Source of the DNA: an uncultured Oscillibacter sp.
GTDB lineage: Bacteria > Bacillota > Clostridia > Oscillospirales > Oscillospiraceae
Length of the DNA stretch: 64,000 bases
Assembly: GCA_910587705.1 (NCBI GenBank)
Contig: CAJUMX010000001.1
Coordinates: forward strand, 62,001 to 126,000
Direction: 5' to 3'
Both the position numbers and the translations under genes were made by a program. Positions 17,275-25,397 of this stretch are shown in pieces. Each line of letters starts with the position of its first letter. Within the stretch, counting starts at the first letter, position 1. The notes under the pieces are model-generated. The model was not told the DNA's origin and searched no databases. It saw only the letters and a list, made by a program, of their open reading frames with translations.

Positions 17275-18447
17275 ATGACAAAAATCGACATTATCTCCGG
17301 CTTCCTGGGGGCGGGAAAAACCACCCTCATCAAGAAGCTGCTGGCCGAAGCCTACCAGGGGGAGAAGCTGGTCCTCATTGAAAACGAGTTTGGCGAAATC
17401 AGCATTGACGGCGGCTTCCTCAAGGACTCCGGCGTTCAAATTTCCGAGATGTCCTCCGGCTGCATCTGCTGTTCCCTGGTGGGGGACTTTAACCAGGCCC
17501 TCAAGGACGTGGCGGAGCAGTTCCACCCGGACCGCATCCTCATCGAGCCCTCCGGCGTGGGCAAGCTCTCCGACGTCATCGTGGCGGTGGAGAACACCGC
17601 CCAGGAGGCCCCGGACTTGAAGCTGAACAGCTTCGTCACCGTGGCGGACGCTTCCAAGGTGAAGGTCTACATGAAAAACTTCGGTGAGTTCTACAACAAC
17701 CAGATTGAATCCGCCGGAACCATCGTCCTCTCCCGGACCCAGAAGCTGAGCCAGGAGAAGCTGGAGGCAGCGGCGGCCCTGCTCCGGGAGAAGAACCCGG
17801 ACGCCGCCATCCTGACCACCCCCTGGGACCAGCTGGACGGCAAGACCATCCTCTCCGCCATTGAGAAGGTCTCCCTGGCAGAGGAGCTGCTGGCAAAAAT
17901 GCGGGCGGAGCACGAGGCCGAGGAGGCGGAGCACGCCCACCATCACCACGGGGATCACGAGGGTCACGAGCACCATCATCACACAGAGCACGGGGGGCAC
18001 TCTCATGGGGACCATGAGGAGCACGCCCACCATGACGCCGAGGACCATCATCACCACGACCACCCGGAAACGGGCCATGAGCACCATCACCACCATGGGG
18101 AGCATGGGGAGCACCATCACGACCACGGGCACGAGTGCAGCGACCCCAGCTGTTCCTGCCATCACCACCACGCCGACGAGGTGTTCACCTCCTGGGGCAA
18201 AGAGACCCCCAAGACCTTCACCCAAGCGGGCATCGAGAAAATTCTCGCCGCCCTGGACACTGGCGCATACGGCGCGATTCTCCGCGCCAAGGGCATCGTG
18301 AGCGGCGAGGATGGAGCCTGGATTGAGTTTGACTACGTGCCCGAGGAGCACGAGGTCCGCGCCGGGCGCCCTGACTACACCGGCCGTCTCTGCGTCATCG
18401 GCGCGGATTTGAAGGAAAACCAGCTCTCCCAACTCTTCGGCCTGTAA
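17275..18447 (+). CDS. COG0523/CobW-type GTPase with His-rich metal-binding insert
   Basis: 390 residues. P-loop GFLGAGKTT at 9-17, NEFGE near 37-41, the CxCC metal-transfer motif (Cys 63, 65, 66), and LIEPSGV are diagnostic of the G3E/COG0523 metallochaperones. Residues ~219-303 form an insert with about 39 histidines plus three cysteines, a store or sensor for Zn, Co or Ni. The CobW_C domain follows. Family members load zinc or other metals into client proteins or work under zinc starvation. It lies 25 bases before a second GTPase gene on the same transcript. Confidence 0.92.
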   Translation: MTKIDIISGFLGAGKTTLIKKLLAEAYQGEKLVLIENEFGEISIDGGFLKDSGVQISEMSSGCICCSLVGDFNQALKDVAEQFHPDRILIEPSGVGKLSDVIVAVENTAQEAPDLKLNSFVTVADASKVKVYMKNFGEFYNNQIESAGTIVLSRTQKLSQEKLEAAAALLREKNPDAAILTTPWDQLDGKTILSAIEKVSLAEELLAKMRAEHEAEEAEHAHHHHGDHEGHEHHHHTEHGGHSHGDHEEHAHHDAEDHHHHDHPETGHEHHHHHGEHGEHHHDHGHECSDPSCSCHHHHADEVFTSWGKETPKTFTQAGIEKILAALDTGAYGAILRAKGIVSGEDGAWIEFDYVPEEHEVRAGRPDYTGRLCVIGADLKENQLSQLFGL

Positions 18448-18472
18448 GCCAGGAAAGGAAACGTGCGTTACA

Positions 18473-19402
18473 ATGGATATTCCCGTTTATCTGGTGGCCG
18501 GGTTCCTGGACTCCGGCAAAACCAATTTTATCAACGGCGTCCTGGAGGACGGCTTTGCTCGCCAGGACAAGACCCTCCTTCTCCGCTGCGAGGAGGGCGA
18601 GGAAGCATACAACCCCAGGGCCCTGGACAACGTAATCGTAGTGGACATCGGGGACGAGGCGGACCTGACCTGCTCCCGGATGAAGGAGCTGGAGAAGAAG
18701 CACCGGCCCAAGCAGGTCCTCATTGAATACAATGGTATGTGGCAGATGGAGCGCTTATACCGGGAGGTCCTCCCCGCCAACTGGGTGCTTTATCAGATCA
18801 TGACCTTTGTAGAGGCGGGAACCTTCGAGCTTTACGTCAAGAACATGGGCCAGCTGATGATGGAGAAAATCACCAACGCGGACCTGCTGGTATTCAACCG
18901 GGCCACGCCGGAGCTTCGGGAGGCCCTGCGGAAGCGGAACCTCCGGATGGTGAACCGCCGGGCGGACATCTACTTTGAGAACGTGGATGGAACCAGCGAG
19001 GACTACCTCACGGGGGATGAGTGCCCCTTTGACCTTAGCCAGCCCGTGGTGGATATTCCCGACGACGACTTCGGCGTCTGGTACGTGGACGTAATGGACC
19101 ACCCGGACCGCTGGGCGGGGAAGGAAGTCCGCATGAAGCTCCTCATGTGCCATTCCAAGAAGTACCCCGGTATCCACTGCCCGGGCCGCTTCGCCATGGT
19201 CTGCTGTGAAAACGACATCCAGTTCCTGGGGCTGGTGGCGAAAGGCATGGGTTTGAAGGACTACAAAAACCGGGACTGGGTGGAGGTCACCGCCCGCATG
19301 GCCGTGGAGAACCACGACGCCTATCAGGGCAAGGGCCCGGTGATGCACGTCATGAGCATCGCCCCCTGCGGGAAACCCGCCCAGGACGTGGTGACGTTTT
19401 GA
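18473..19402 (+). CDS. COG0523-like GTPase with a different C-terminal domain
   Basis: 309 residues. P-loop GFLDSGKTN at ~10-18 and a G3E-type core to ~180, but the CxCC motif is absent (LLRCEEGEE at the equivalent place). The C-terminal ~100 residues (from ~205) do not look like CobW_C; instead GRFAMVCCENDIQFLGLVAKG followed by WVEVTARM resembles the C-terminal domain of the DUF1980/TIGR03943 (YcgQ) family, partners of DUF318 permeases. It is downstream of, and probably co-transcribed with, the His-rich GTPase. Likely a metal-related GTPase; client unknown. Confidence 0.8.
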   Translation: MDIPVYLVAGFLDSGKTNFINGVLEDGFARQDKTLLLRCEEGEEAYNPRALDNVIVVDIGDEADLTCSRMKELEKKHRPKQVLIEYNGMWQMERLYREVLPANWVLYQIMTFVEAGTFELYVKNMGQLMMEKITNADLLVFNRATPELREALRKRNLRMVNRRADIYFENVDGTSEDYLTGDECPFDLSQPVVDIPDDDFGVWYVDVMDHPDRWAGKEVRMKLLMCHSKKYPGIHCPGRFAMVCCENDIQFLGLVAKGMGLKDYKNRDWVEVTARMAVENHDAYQGKGPVMHVMSIAPCGKPAQDVVTF

Positions 19403-19425
19403 TACAGTCTGTAATACGGCACAAA

Positions 19426-19461
19426 AAGGCTCCCCTCCGTTGTCATACGGAGGAGAGCCTT
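19426..19461. terminator. Bidirectional terminator
   Basis: A 15 bp stem with one mismatch (arms AAGGCTCCCCTCCGT and ACGGAGGAGAGCCTT) and a 6-base loop lies between converging genes. A-run before and T-rich sequence after make it usable on both strands. Confidence 0.8.
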
Positions 19462-19472
19462 CCTGTTCCTTG

Positions 19473-20366
19473 TCACCACCAGATCCATTCGCCCTCATGA
19501 TCATAAAGGGAGAGCTGGGGCCCCACAGAGTTATCTGGGTCCTCCAGGGTCAGGAGATAGATTTCCAGCACGCCGAAGGTATCCGTCTCGCAGTCCCGAT
19601 AGGGCAGGCCCGTATACCGAGTGCCGCCGTTGGACCACGAAAAAGTCCATACCTTCTCCGGCAGCTCCACGGCGGAGGCCACCACCACGGCGTTTTCTGC
19701 GTCCCCGAAGTTATGTACCATGGCGCCCTTGATGCCCGGCTTCAGCTGGCTCCGGCCCCCTATGGGACGGCAGCGGTCCGGGAACAGCTCGTCCCGCCGC
19801 CAGACGCTCATGCACCACTCCCCCGCCTTGTCCGCGCAGAGGAGCGCCAGATAGTCCCCCCGCTCCTCCCGCTTCCGGACCTCCAGAGTCTCAGGGTCAA
19901 ACCGGGTTTCCCGGTCTTGGAAGTACTCCGCCGTTCCCTGGGCCAGGGCCGCTTCATCCTCGAGGTTGATTGAGGAGGCGTAGTGGGCGTCCCGCTCCGC
20001 CCGCTCCCGCTGGGCTTGGATGGATACGGCGGCACCCCAAATCGCCAACACAGTCACCGCCGCCATGGCGGCCCACGCCAGCCACTTCCAGCGATTCTCC
20101 CGCTTCATGCTCTCCATAATCTGTCCTCCCGCCGCTTTCGGCAGCTCCTCCTGCGTTAGTTCCTTCCCGCTCAGCAGTTCGCTGATGGACAATCCCAGCT
20201 CCTCTGCCAAGGGCTCCAGACTGTCCAGACCGGGCATGCCCCGTCCGGTCTCCCAGCGGCTGACGGCCTTGTCCGTCACGTGGAGCCGCTCCGCCAGCTC
20301 CGCCTGGCTAAGCGCCAGCTTTCTTCGCCGCTGGGCAATCAGCGCGCCGGTGGCTTTTGTGTCCAT
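19473..20366 (-). CDS. XRE-family regulator with membrane anchor
   Basis: 297 residues from the ATG at 20366 (AAGGAG 9 bases upstream). Residues ~1-60 are a Cro/CI helix-turn-helix (LSQAELAERLHVTDKAVSRWETGRG). A single membrane helix near ~105-125 (WLAWAAMAAVTVLAIWGAAV) connects to an extracellular domain rich in Asp, Glu and Trp with no known motif. This layout (cytoplasmic helix-turn-helix, one helix, outer sensor domain) suggests a one-component membrane regulator. Target unknown. Confidence 0.82.
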   Translation of the reverse strand: MDTKATGALIAQRRRKLALSQAELAERLHVTDKAVSRWETGRGMPGLDSLEPLAEELGLSISELLSGKELTQEELPKAAGGQIMESMKRENRWKWLAWAAMAAVTVLAIWGAAVSIQAQRERAERDAHYASSINLEDEAALAQGTAEYFQDRETRFDPETLEVRKREERGDYLALLCADKAGEWCMSVWRRDELFPDRCRPIGGRSQLKPGIKGAMVHNFGDAENAVVVASAVELPEKVWTFSWSNGGTRYTGLPYRDCETDTFGVLEIYLLTLEDPDNSVGPQLSLYDHEGEWIWW

Positions 20367-20475
20367 TGCGATCAACTCCTTTGGCCACAGTATGCCACGG
20401 CGAAGGGGAAATGTCACCCTATGATTCGTAGAGTGGCCGGAAAATCAGCGTCGGCAGAAAAATGCGAAATCGAGG

Positions 20476-20504
20476 TTGACGGGAGAAATTTTTTGTGGTA
20501 TGAT
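20476..20504 (+). promoter_or_regulatory. Promoter of the tRNA-Thr locus
   Basis: TTGACG (20476-20481), 17 bases, TATGAT (20499-20504). One of the best consensus matches in the window; it reads into the broken tRNA copy and the intact tRNA-Thr. Confidence 0.7.
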
Positions 20505-20561
20505 AGCTCACGGCTTAAGGGAGTGTTCCAGTGAAGGGACGCTATGATAGGCAAGTCGTAT

Positions 20562-20612
20562 GCTAGTGTAGCTCAGTCGGTAAAGCAGCTGATTCGTAAC
20601 TACCAGGCCGGG
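20562..20612 (+). pseudogene. Partial tRNA-Thr copy, no T arm
   Basis: The first ~45 bases repeat the intact tRNA-Thr that starts 69 bases later with a handful of changes, including the D arm and the anticodon-loop sequence GATTCGTAA. After that the anticodon stem does not close properly, and no T arm, matching acceptor 3' strand (CACTAGC) or CCA follows. It is therefore a broken duplicate, such as integration or unequal exchange at a tRNA gene leaves behind. Confidence 0.7.
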
Positions 20613-20630
20613 CTATCAAAAACTAAATAC

Positions 20631-20706
20631 GCTACTGTAGCTCAGCCGGTAGAGCAGCTGATTCGTAATCAGCAGGTCGTGTGTTCGAGTCACATCAGTA
20701 GCTCCA
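20631..20706 (+). tRNA. tRNA-Thr (anticodon CGT)
   Basis: 76 bases, cloverleaf complete: acceptor GCTACTG pairs with CAGTAGC, D arm GCTC/GAGC, anticodon stem GCTGA/TCAGC around loop TTCGTAA (anticodon CGT, reading ACG), T arm with TTCGAGT loop, discriminator T and an encoded CCA (20704-20706). A strong terminator follows directly. It marks the border to the AT-rich block on its right. Confidence 0.95.
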
Positions 20707-20714
20707 AATTAGAC

Positions 20715-20749
20715 AAAAGTCGAGTATAACATCGTTATACTCGACTTTT
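20715..20749 (+). terminator. Strong terminator after tRNA-Thr
   Basis: A perfect 16 bp stem (AAAAGTCGAGTATAAC / GTTATACTCGACTTTT) with an ATC loop, ending in a T-run. From here to the next ORF at 20899 I see only AT-rich sequence. Confidence 0.85.
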
Positions 20750-20898
20750 GTTATTCCTTCGACATAACTCACAAGTTAGTTGTTTGCCTATTGTAGAAAT
20801 CGACAACCCATCTCGAATAAATCATCTTTTATTCCTATGTTTTATCTCTTTTATGGAGGTAACAGCATAGGAATTGTTATTTTCAGGAGGTCTGAAAC

Positions 20899-21198
20899 AT
20901 GAGAATACCATATGGTTTCACTTTAGTAAGCGGCGGAATGCTAGAGATCAACAGAAACGAGGCGGATATTGTTTGCATGATTTTTGATTACTATATAGTA
21001 GGAGCGAGTTTGGGAAAGGTAGCTGACATGCTTTACGCAAAACAAGTATCTTCTCCAACTGGAAAAGCAAAATGGACTCGTGCGGCGGTAGATCATTTGT
21101 TGTCTAATGATAAATACATCGCCATCATTGGACTAGAGAAGTTCCTGGACGCACAGTTTGAGAAGTCTGCTCGCTGCAATATTGACCACGATAAGTAA
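20899..21198 (+). CDS. Serine-recombinase 'recombinase domain' fragment
   Basis: 99 residues, ATG after AGGAGG. The pattern MRIPYGFTLV...EADIVCMIFDYYIVGASLGKVADMLYAK...WTRAAVDHLLSNDKYIA matches the middle Recombinase domain (PF07508 type) of large serine recombinases. The catalytic resolvase domain with its active serine, the zinc ribbon and the coiled coil are all missing. Such short stand-alone copies recur in clostridial mobile regions; this one could be a relic or a small DNA-binding protein. It cannot recombine DNA alone. Confidence 0.7.
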   Translation: MRIPYGFTLVSGGMLEINRNEADIVCMIFDYYIVGASLGKVADMLYAKQVSSPTGKAKWTRAAVDHLLSNDKYIAIIGLEKFLDAQFEKSARCNIDHDK

Positions 21199-21307
21199 GG
21201 AGCACCAAGAAAAGAAACACGTTACGTTTCGCCTATCATGGTTTAGAAGTAAATTTTCTTTCCTATTTCTACAAGTTATGCTACAATAGCTTCAAGAGGT
21301 GAGGCGT

Positions 21308-21922
21308 ATGGCAGAGGAAAGGAAACTCCAACTGATGGATTTAGTTGGAATGGGCAATCTGTTGGAAGCCCTTGTAGCGGAGGATGTCATCACCTGCGAG
21401 GAACGGGATAGAATTATACTGCGAATTGCTGAGAAGCATGGTTTTACTGGATATTCACTTTCCACTCTTGCCGGCTATGGTAGAAGCAAAAGTGAAGTGA
21501 TGGAGCGTGCCGCGCGCAGAAAAACATCTGCTCCACGGAGCAAAGAGCAAGATGAAAGTTATGTTTCCCTTACTAAGATCGCCTAGGCTCATAGCGAGGG
21601 TTCACCGGGATATGTGATTCAGAGTTGGCTGCGAAGCGGCAACACACTGGCATTTTTGAACTTATGGGAGAAAGAAAATAATCCCGACTACAGTGAGGCT
21701 GGTTATATAGAACTGCTGGAGAAAAAGAAAACGGCTTCATTTACACTGACGCCAAAGCTGTGGATCGACAGAACAAAAGCGATTGGCATCGTTTCTAGAC
21801 AGGGCAAGTCTGGGGGAACTTTTGCTCATCCGATAATCGCTGGTGAGTTTGCCTCATGGCTGACACCGGAGTTTAAAATAATGTTGTTGAAGCTATCGCT
21901 GGATAGGCATCAATTAATGTAA
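21308..21922 (+). pseudogene. KilA-N domain protein, interrupted by in-frame TAG
   Basis: One continuous frame with a TAG at 21584-21586. Before it: ~90 residues starting at ATG 21308 (GAGGTGAGG upstream), ending ESYVSLTKIA. After it: IQSWLRSGNTLAFLNLWEKENNPDY and GGTFAHPIIAGEFASWLTPEFK. The two halves join to the KilA-N DNA-binding domain of phage and mobile-element proteins (SLTDIA...NWxRSRNTxEFLxLWE...GGTFAHxDIAFEFASW). The first ~60 residues are an unrecognised helical domain, so the original was perhaps a fusion. A second stop at 21920 cuts the tail. Most likely a decayed gene. Confidence 0.75.
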
Positions 21923-21969
21923 TTATCAAAACTACAGATAAAAATTGAGATTCGAAAGAAGATGATGTA

Positions 21970-22077
21970 ATGTCCATGACTAGAAATAAAGCATTCCATG
22001 TAAAAGGTGAGCAGATGCTGGTCATACATTCAGAATTGCTTAATATGCCACTGAATGATACACTAAAATACAACTAA
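21970..22077 (+). CDS. Possible 35-residue ORF or KilA-N gene remnant
   Basis: ATG at 21970, stop at 22075-22077; product MSMTRNKAFHVKGEQMLVIH and onwards. No clear ribosome site. It lies between the KilA-N pseudogene and the ATPase gene and could be the decayed tail of the former. No function can be given. Confidence 0.2.
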   Translation: MSMTRNKAFHVKGEQMLVIHSELLNMPLNDTLKYN

Positions 22078-22090
22078 GGGAGATGGGATT

Positions 22091-23338
22091 TTGGAAAACT
22101 ACTTCACAGATTTATATGCCAAAAACATTGGCTTCTTTGAAGAACTTAAGGTTTCATTCAATCCAACATTTAATCTAATTGTAGGTCCGAACAGTAGTGG
22201 TAAGACTTCTCTTCTAAAGTGCATTGCATTGTCCTTGAACCCGAGAGAGGCATCCAAAATACGTTATGGTGATTCATCTATGGTATGGGTTGATTCCCTA
22301 TTAGGTTCAACAAAATATAGAATTGGTCTAGGTGAAGGATGGGTGATGGATCAAGGGGAATACCGAAATGCCAAAATATCCAGCTGGAAAGAACCGCCTT
22401 CCGCGCCTGGAATAGTTTCTATAACTGCCTCAGGCCTCGACAGAAAGGACATTAATGTTGCGCCCCTGCTTTTGGGCGCTTATAGACGCATTGAATACGT
22501 AAGGATCGAGGGGATGAAACGTGAGCCTAACATTTCTCAACAGCGGCAGCAATATCGTAATTCCAGCTTCACCAATCTTGAAGGAGGTACTCTCCCAAAT
22601 GTCAAACAATGGATGATCAATCGTTATTTCGAAATTGAAAAGGACTGGGCCAAAATCTATAAGGATAATTGGACCTGGATTATGCAAAATCTTCGAAAAA
22701 TTTGTCCTACTAATATAAAATTGGATTTTAAAGAAATTAAGCGCGATTTAGAGCCGGTGTTTACATTTAATGGATCGGAGTGTTATCTGGAAGAAATATC
22801 AGCCGGATTTCAAGCAATCTTATCTTTGATATTTGAAATTGTAGAGTGGATTGAGGGAACGAACGAAGAAAATGAGGCATATATTCCTGATGCAACAGGA
22901 GTTGTCATTATCGACGAATTAGATGTGCATCTTCATCCAGAATGGCAGCTCACAATCCGATCAGCTCTTCGAACTGTTTTTCCAAAACTGCAATTCATAG
23001 TTACTACCCATTCTCCGCATCTAATTGCTACAGTTGAGCCTGGAGAATTGATTATTCTTCCTGGAACAAGAGAAGTAGATGTTCGTCCAACCGACCAAAC
23101 ATATTCTGGCTGGAACACAGATCAAATCTTGGAAGATGTTATGGGTGTGAAAAGTCTAGAAAACAAACTATACGCAACCGCATTAAATGAAGCTCTGGAT
23201 CAAGTTGAAAAACGCGATATAAATGCTTTAAAAATATCTATTGAAAAACTTCAATCAATTGTGCACCCGTCCAATACAATTTTGGAAGTTCTTCAAATAA
23301 AACTGGCACAACTCGAGTTGGGAGATAGAAATGATTAA
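22091..23338 (+). CDS. AAA/ABC-type ATPase, Septu PtuA-like
   Basis: 415 residues from a TTG start; AAGGGAG lies 9 bases upstream and the nearby ATG at 22083 is out of frame. Walker A GPNSSGKTS at ~32-40, a signature-like LEEISAGFQAIL (~232-243), Walker B VVIIDELDVHLHP (~271-283) and H-loop TTHSPHLIAT are those of the OLD/SMC-like ATPases of phage defence. It overlaps the following HNH nuclease gene by 8 bases. In Septu and retron effectors an ATPase (PtuA) and an HNH nuclease (PtuB) form one complex. The AT-rich composition differs from the core genome. A generic ATPase-HNH system other than Septu is possible. Confidence 0.8.
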   Translation: MENYFTDLYAKNIGFFEELKVSFNPTFNLIVGPNSSGKTSLLKCIALSLNPREASKIRYGDSSMVWVDSLLGSTKYRIGLGEGWVMDQGEYRNAKISSWKEPPSAPGIVSITASGLDRKDINVAPLLLGAYRRIEYVRIEGMKREPNISQQRQQYRNSSFTNLEGGTLPNVKQWMINRYFEIEKDWAKIYKDNWTWIMQNLRKICPTNIKLDFKEIKRDLEPVFTFNGSECYLEEISAGFQAILSLIFEIVEWIEGTNEENEAYIPDATGVVIIDELDVHLHPEWQLTIRSALRTVFPKLQFIVTTHSPHLIATVEPGELIILPGTREVDVRPTDQTYSGWNTDQILEDVMGVKSLENKLYATALNEALDQVEKRDINALKISIEKLQSIVHPSNTILEVLQIKLAQLELGDRND

Positions 23339-24080
23339 AATAAATAAATGTAATCCCCCTAAAGTCCTAGTTGATAATCAGGCAAGTTGGACAAAAGACC
23401 TACTTGATGCGGTAAATTTTTACGGTACATATAGTAATATTCCAGAAGCAGAAAAAAAGTCTCTCATTTCCCACTACCGGCATAAAGATATTCAAAAGGC
23501 ATTATTTGATAGCAGCTTTTTTAAATGCGCATTTTGTGAATGCAAACCCGCAACTAGCGGGTATATGGAAGTAGACCATTTTGCTCCAAAATCCATTTAT
23601 CCCGCTCTCACTTTCGATTGGGATAATTTATTGCCTGCTTGTCACAAATGTAACGATGCTAAAACTGATACTGATACCAAAGTCAACCCTATCATTGATC
23701 CATCTAAGGTTGATCCAGAAGCTCTCTTAACATATGATTCTGTACGAATCTGTCCCACCAAAAATACTTCAGGAGTAGAATTGGCAAAAGCGACAATTGA
23801 AACATGCAATTTAAACCGTAGCCAATTGTACCATGAACGTGCGAATTTAATGGTAGCTTTAACAGAGTATATGGATGAACTAAAAGATAAGTTGGAATGG
23901 ATTGAAGAAGCAGATACCGCTCAGAAACGAAAGGTTCGACTTACCAAATTGAAGAATTCTTTAGAAAAAATTGACGCGATCTTAAAAAGTGATCAACCCT
24001 ACGCAGGGTTTAGTCGATGGTTTGTATCACAGTATCTCGAATTTAGTAAAGCAAAGACTATGGTAGCTAGTATGGCATAA
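23331..24080 (+). CDS. HNH endonuclease, Septu PtuB/TIGR02646-like
   Basis: 249 residues, ATG overlapping the ATPase gene by 8 bases with GGGAGA before it. The HNH-type zinc motif is complete: CAFC (~66-69), EVDHFAPKS (catalytic His ~83), DNLLPACHKCNDAK (~98-111). This C-x2-C ... DH ... N ... C-x2-C layout is the one in retron/Septu HNH effectors. The C-terminal half is helical and charged. It probably cuts nucleic acid when the partner ATPase senses infection. No reverse transcriptase or retron RNA is next to it, so this is not a complete retron. Confidence 0.8.
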   Translation: MIKINKCNPPKVLVDNQASWTKDLLDAVNFYGTYSNIPEAEKKSLISHYRHKDIQKALFDSSFFKCAFCECKPATSGYMEVDHFAPKSIYPALTFDWDNLLPACHKCNDAKTDTDTKVNPIIDPSKVDPEALLTYDSVRICPTKNTSGVELAKATIETCNLNRSQLYHERANLMVALTEYMDELKDKLEWIEEADTAQKRKVRLTKLKNSLEKIDAILKSDQPYAGFSRWFVSQYLEFSKAKTMVASMA

Positions 24081-24121
24081 CGAATAAGCACCAAATTTCC
24101 TAACCGATTTTTACTAAAAGA

Positions 24122-24192
24122 AAATATCCAGATTGTCCGACCATTCCATAATTAAGTTGACAGGTTACACCAAGGGGGTAGCCTGTCAACTT
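24122..24192 (+). repeat. Left copy of a ~40 bp direct repeat plus stem-loop
   Basis: Bases 24122-24162 match 55820-55859 in the same orientation with three substitutions and one 1-base gap (about 37 of 41). The shared core is CCGACCATTCCATAAT. In this copy AAGTTGACAGG (24154-24164) pairs with CCTGTCAACTT (24182-24192). It follows the HNH gene and precedes the organic-acid cluster. The 24.08-24.32 kb gap holds nothing else I can identify. Possibly the end of a lost insertion sequence. Confidence 0.75.
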
Positions 24193-24316
24193 TTCATCAT
24201 AAAAAGACGATCAAAAAAGTACAGGTCTATCGCCGAAGAATACATGGAACTAAAAAACATTCTCCCCTTCAACACTCTTTTCCTTTTTGATGGATATATC
24301 CCATTTCCCGCACAGC

Positions 24317-24844
24317 TCAAGTAAACAGCACTCCCAGCCCCGCGCAAATCAATATGACGGCAGGCACCGGCAGATGAAGCCGGCAAAGTCCGGCCATCGC
24401 CACCGCTCCGATAGACAGAACGACCCAATCCCGCGGCGTACGAATCGAATAATTCGCCACGCTTAGCGTGACTATGGTAGCGGCAATTAAGCCAATACAG
24501 GCAGGCCGGATTCCGATCAGGGCCTGGCGAATCCACCGGCTGTTTTTAAATTTCTCAAAGAAAACCGCCGCGAAAAACGTCAAGGTCAATGTCGGTATCA
24601 AAATGCCGAGATTCGCGGCAACGGCGCCCAAAAGTCCCGCCGCCTGAATTCCGGCAAATGTGGCCACGTTTACGCCGACAGGCCCCGGCGTCATTTCCGC
24701 TATAATAATAATATCGGATATTTCCACCGGCGTCATCCAACCGTTGGAAAGGACTTCGCTGTTAATCAGCGGAAGCATCGCGTAGCCTCCAAAACCGGAA
24801 AAGCCAATCCTGGCAAAGCTGATAAACAGTTTAAGAATCTCCAT
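24317..24844 (-). CDS. Chromate transporter family protein, half 2
   Basis: 175 residues with about five membrane segments. FARIGFSGFGGYAMLPLI near the N-terminus and EMTPGPVGVNVATFAG are the CHR-domain motifs (FxxFGG, ExTPGP). It is a single-domain CHR protein paired with the next gene, with which it overlaps by 14 bases; such short pairs act as antiparallel halves of one transporter. Family members export chromate or related oxyanions, but the natural substrate here may be another anion. Confidence 0.88.
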   Translation of the reverse strand: MEILKLFISFARIGFSGFGGYAMLPLINSEVLSNGWMTPVEISDIIIIAEMTPGPVGVNVATFAGIQAAGLLGAVAANLGILIPTLTLTFFAAVFFEKFKNSRWIRQALIGIRPACIGLIAATIVTLSVANYSIRTPRDWVVLSIGAVAMAGLCRLHLPVPAVILICAGLGVLFT

Positions 24845-25397
24845 CCTCGTTCCGCCCCCCTTTCATACGGCAAATCAATATTCCTGCCGTCGCCGACAGA
24901 AGAACAATGACGGCGCAGCCGACTCCGAAAAAGAAGTTTAAAAAAAACGCGGCGCATGTGATGAGAACGCAGCTTTTATAGGGATAGGTTCCCTTGCAAA
25001 GACGGATCAGCGCGTTCAGAATAATGGGAACCACCGCCGCACGAACCCCGTTCATCATCTTTACAATGTATGGATTGGAACGAAACTGCCGGTAAAATAT
25101 GGTTATCACCGTCAGAATTATGATCGGCGGCAAGGCAACGCCGAATACGCAGGCCAGCCCTCCGGGAATACCGCAGACGCGGTATCCGAACAAAAAGGCG
25201 GTATTGCTGATCATTACGCCGGGGAGGCTCTTTCCCAGGCTTGTCGTATCAAGCAGTTCCTGTTCCGTCAAAATTCGCTGCTTGTCCACATATTCTCTGT
25301 GCATTTGTGCGATGATGCCCCAACCGCCGCCAAACGTAAAGCAGCCAAAGGAGAAAAAGCGGAGGAAAAGTCCCGCCGCCCGTTTCCAATCTTTCAT
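24831..25397 (-). CDS. Chromate transporter family protein, half 1
   Basis: 188 residues from the ATG at 25397 (AAGGA 5 bases upstream); the frame is open further upstream but that part looks non-coding. CHR motifs: FFSFGCFTFGGGWGIIAQM and SLGKSLPGVMISNTAFLFGYR. It pairs with the overlapping downstream CHR gene. It ends the long organic-acid gene train; whether it shares that transcript is unknown. Confidence 0.88.
   Translation of the reverse strand: MKDWKRAAGLFLRFFSFGCFTFGGGWGIIAQMHREYVDKQRILTEQELLDTTSLGKSLPGVMISNTAFLFGYRVCGIPGGLACVFGVALPPIIILTVITIFYRQFRSNPYIVKMMNGVRAAVVPIILNALIRLCKGTYPYKSCVLITCAAFFLNFFFGVGCAVIVLLSATAGILICRMKGGRNEDGDS

Noticed and set aside
20562..20630. A second functional tRNA-Thr
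   Set aside because: No T arm, no pairing 3' acceptor strand and no CCA follow the D and anticodon arms.
20899..21198. Active serine recombinase
   Set aside because: Only the middle recombinase domain is present; the catalytic resolvase domain and zinc ribbon are absent in all frames nearby.
21584..21586. TAG as pyrrolysine or programmed readthrough
   Set aside because: No pylTS genes or recoding element are visible, the neighbourhood is full of decayed genes, and another stop cuts the tail. A nonsense mutation is simpler.
22000..24080. A complete retron
   Set aside because: The ATPase and HNH pair resembles retron effectors, but there is no reverse transcriptase and no msr-msd-like structured RNA beside them.
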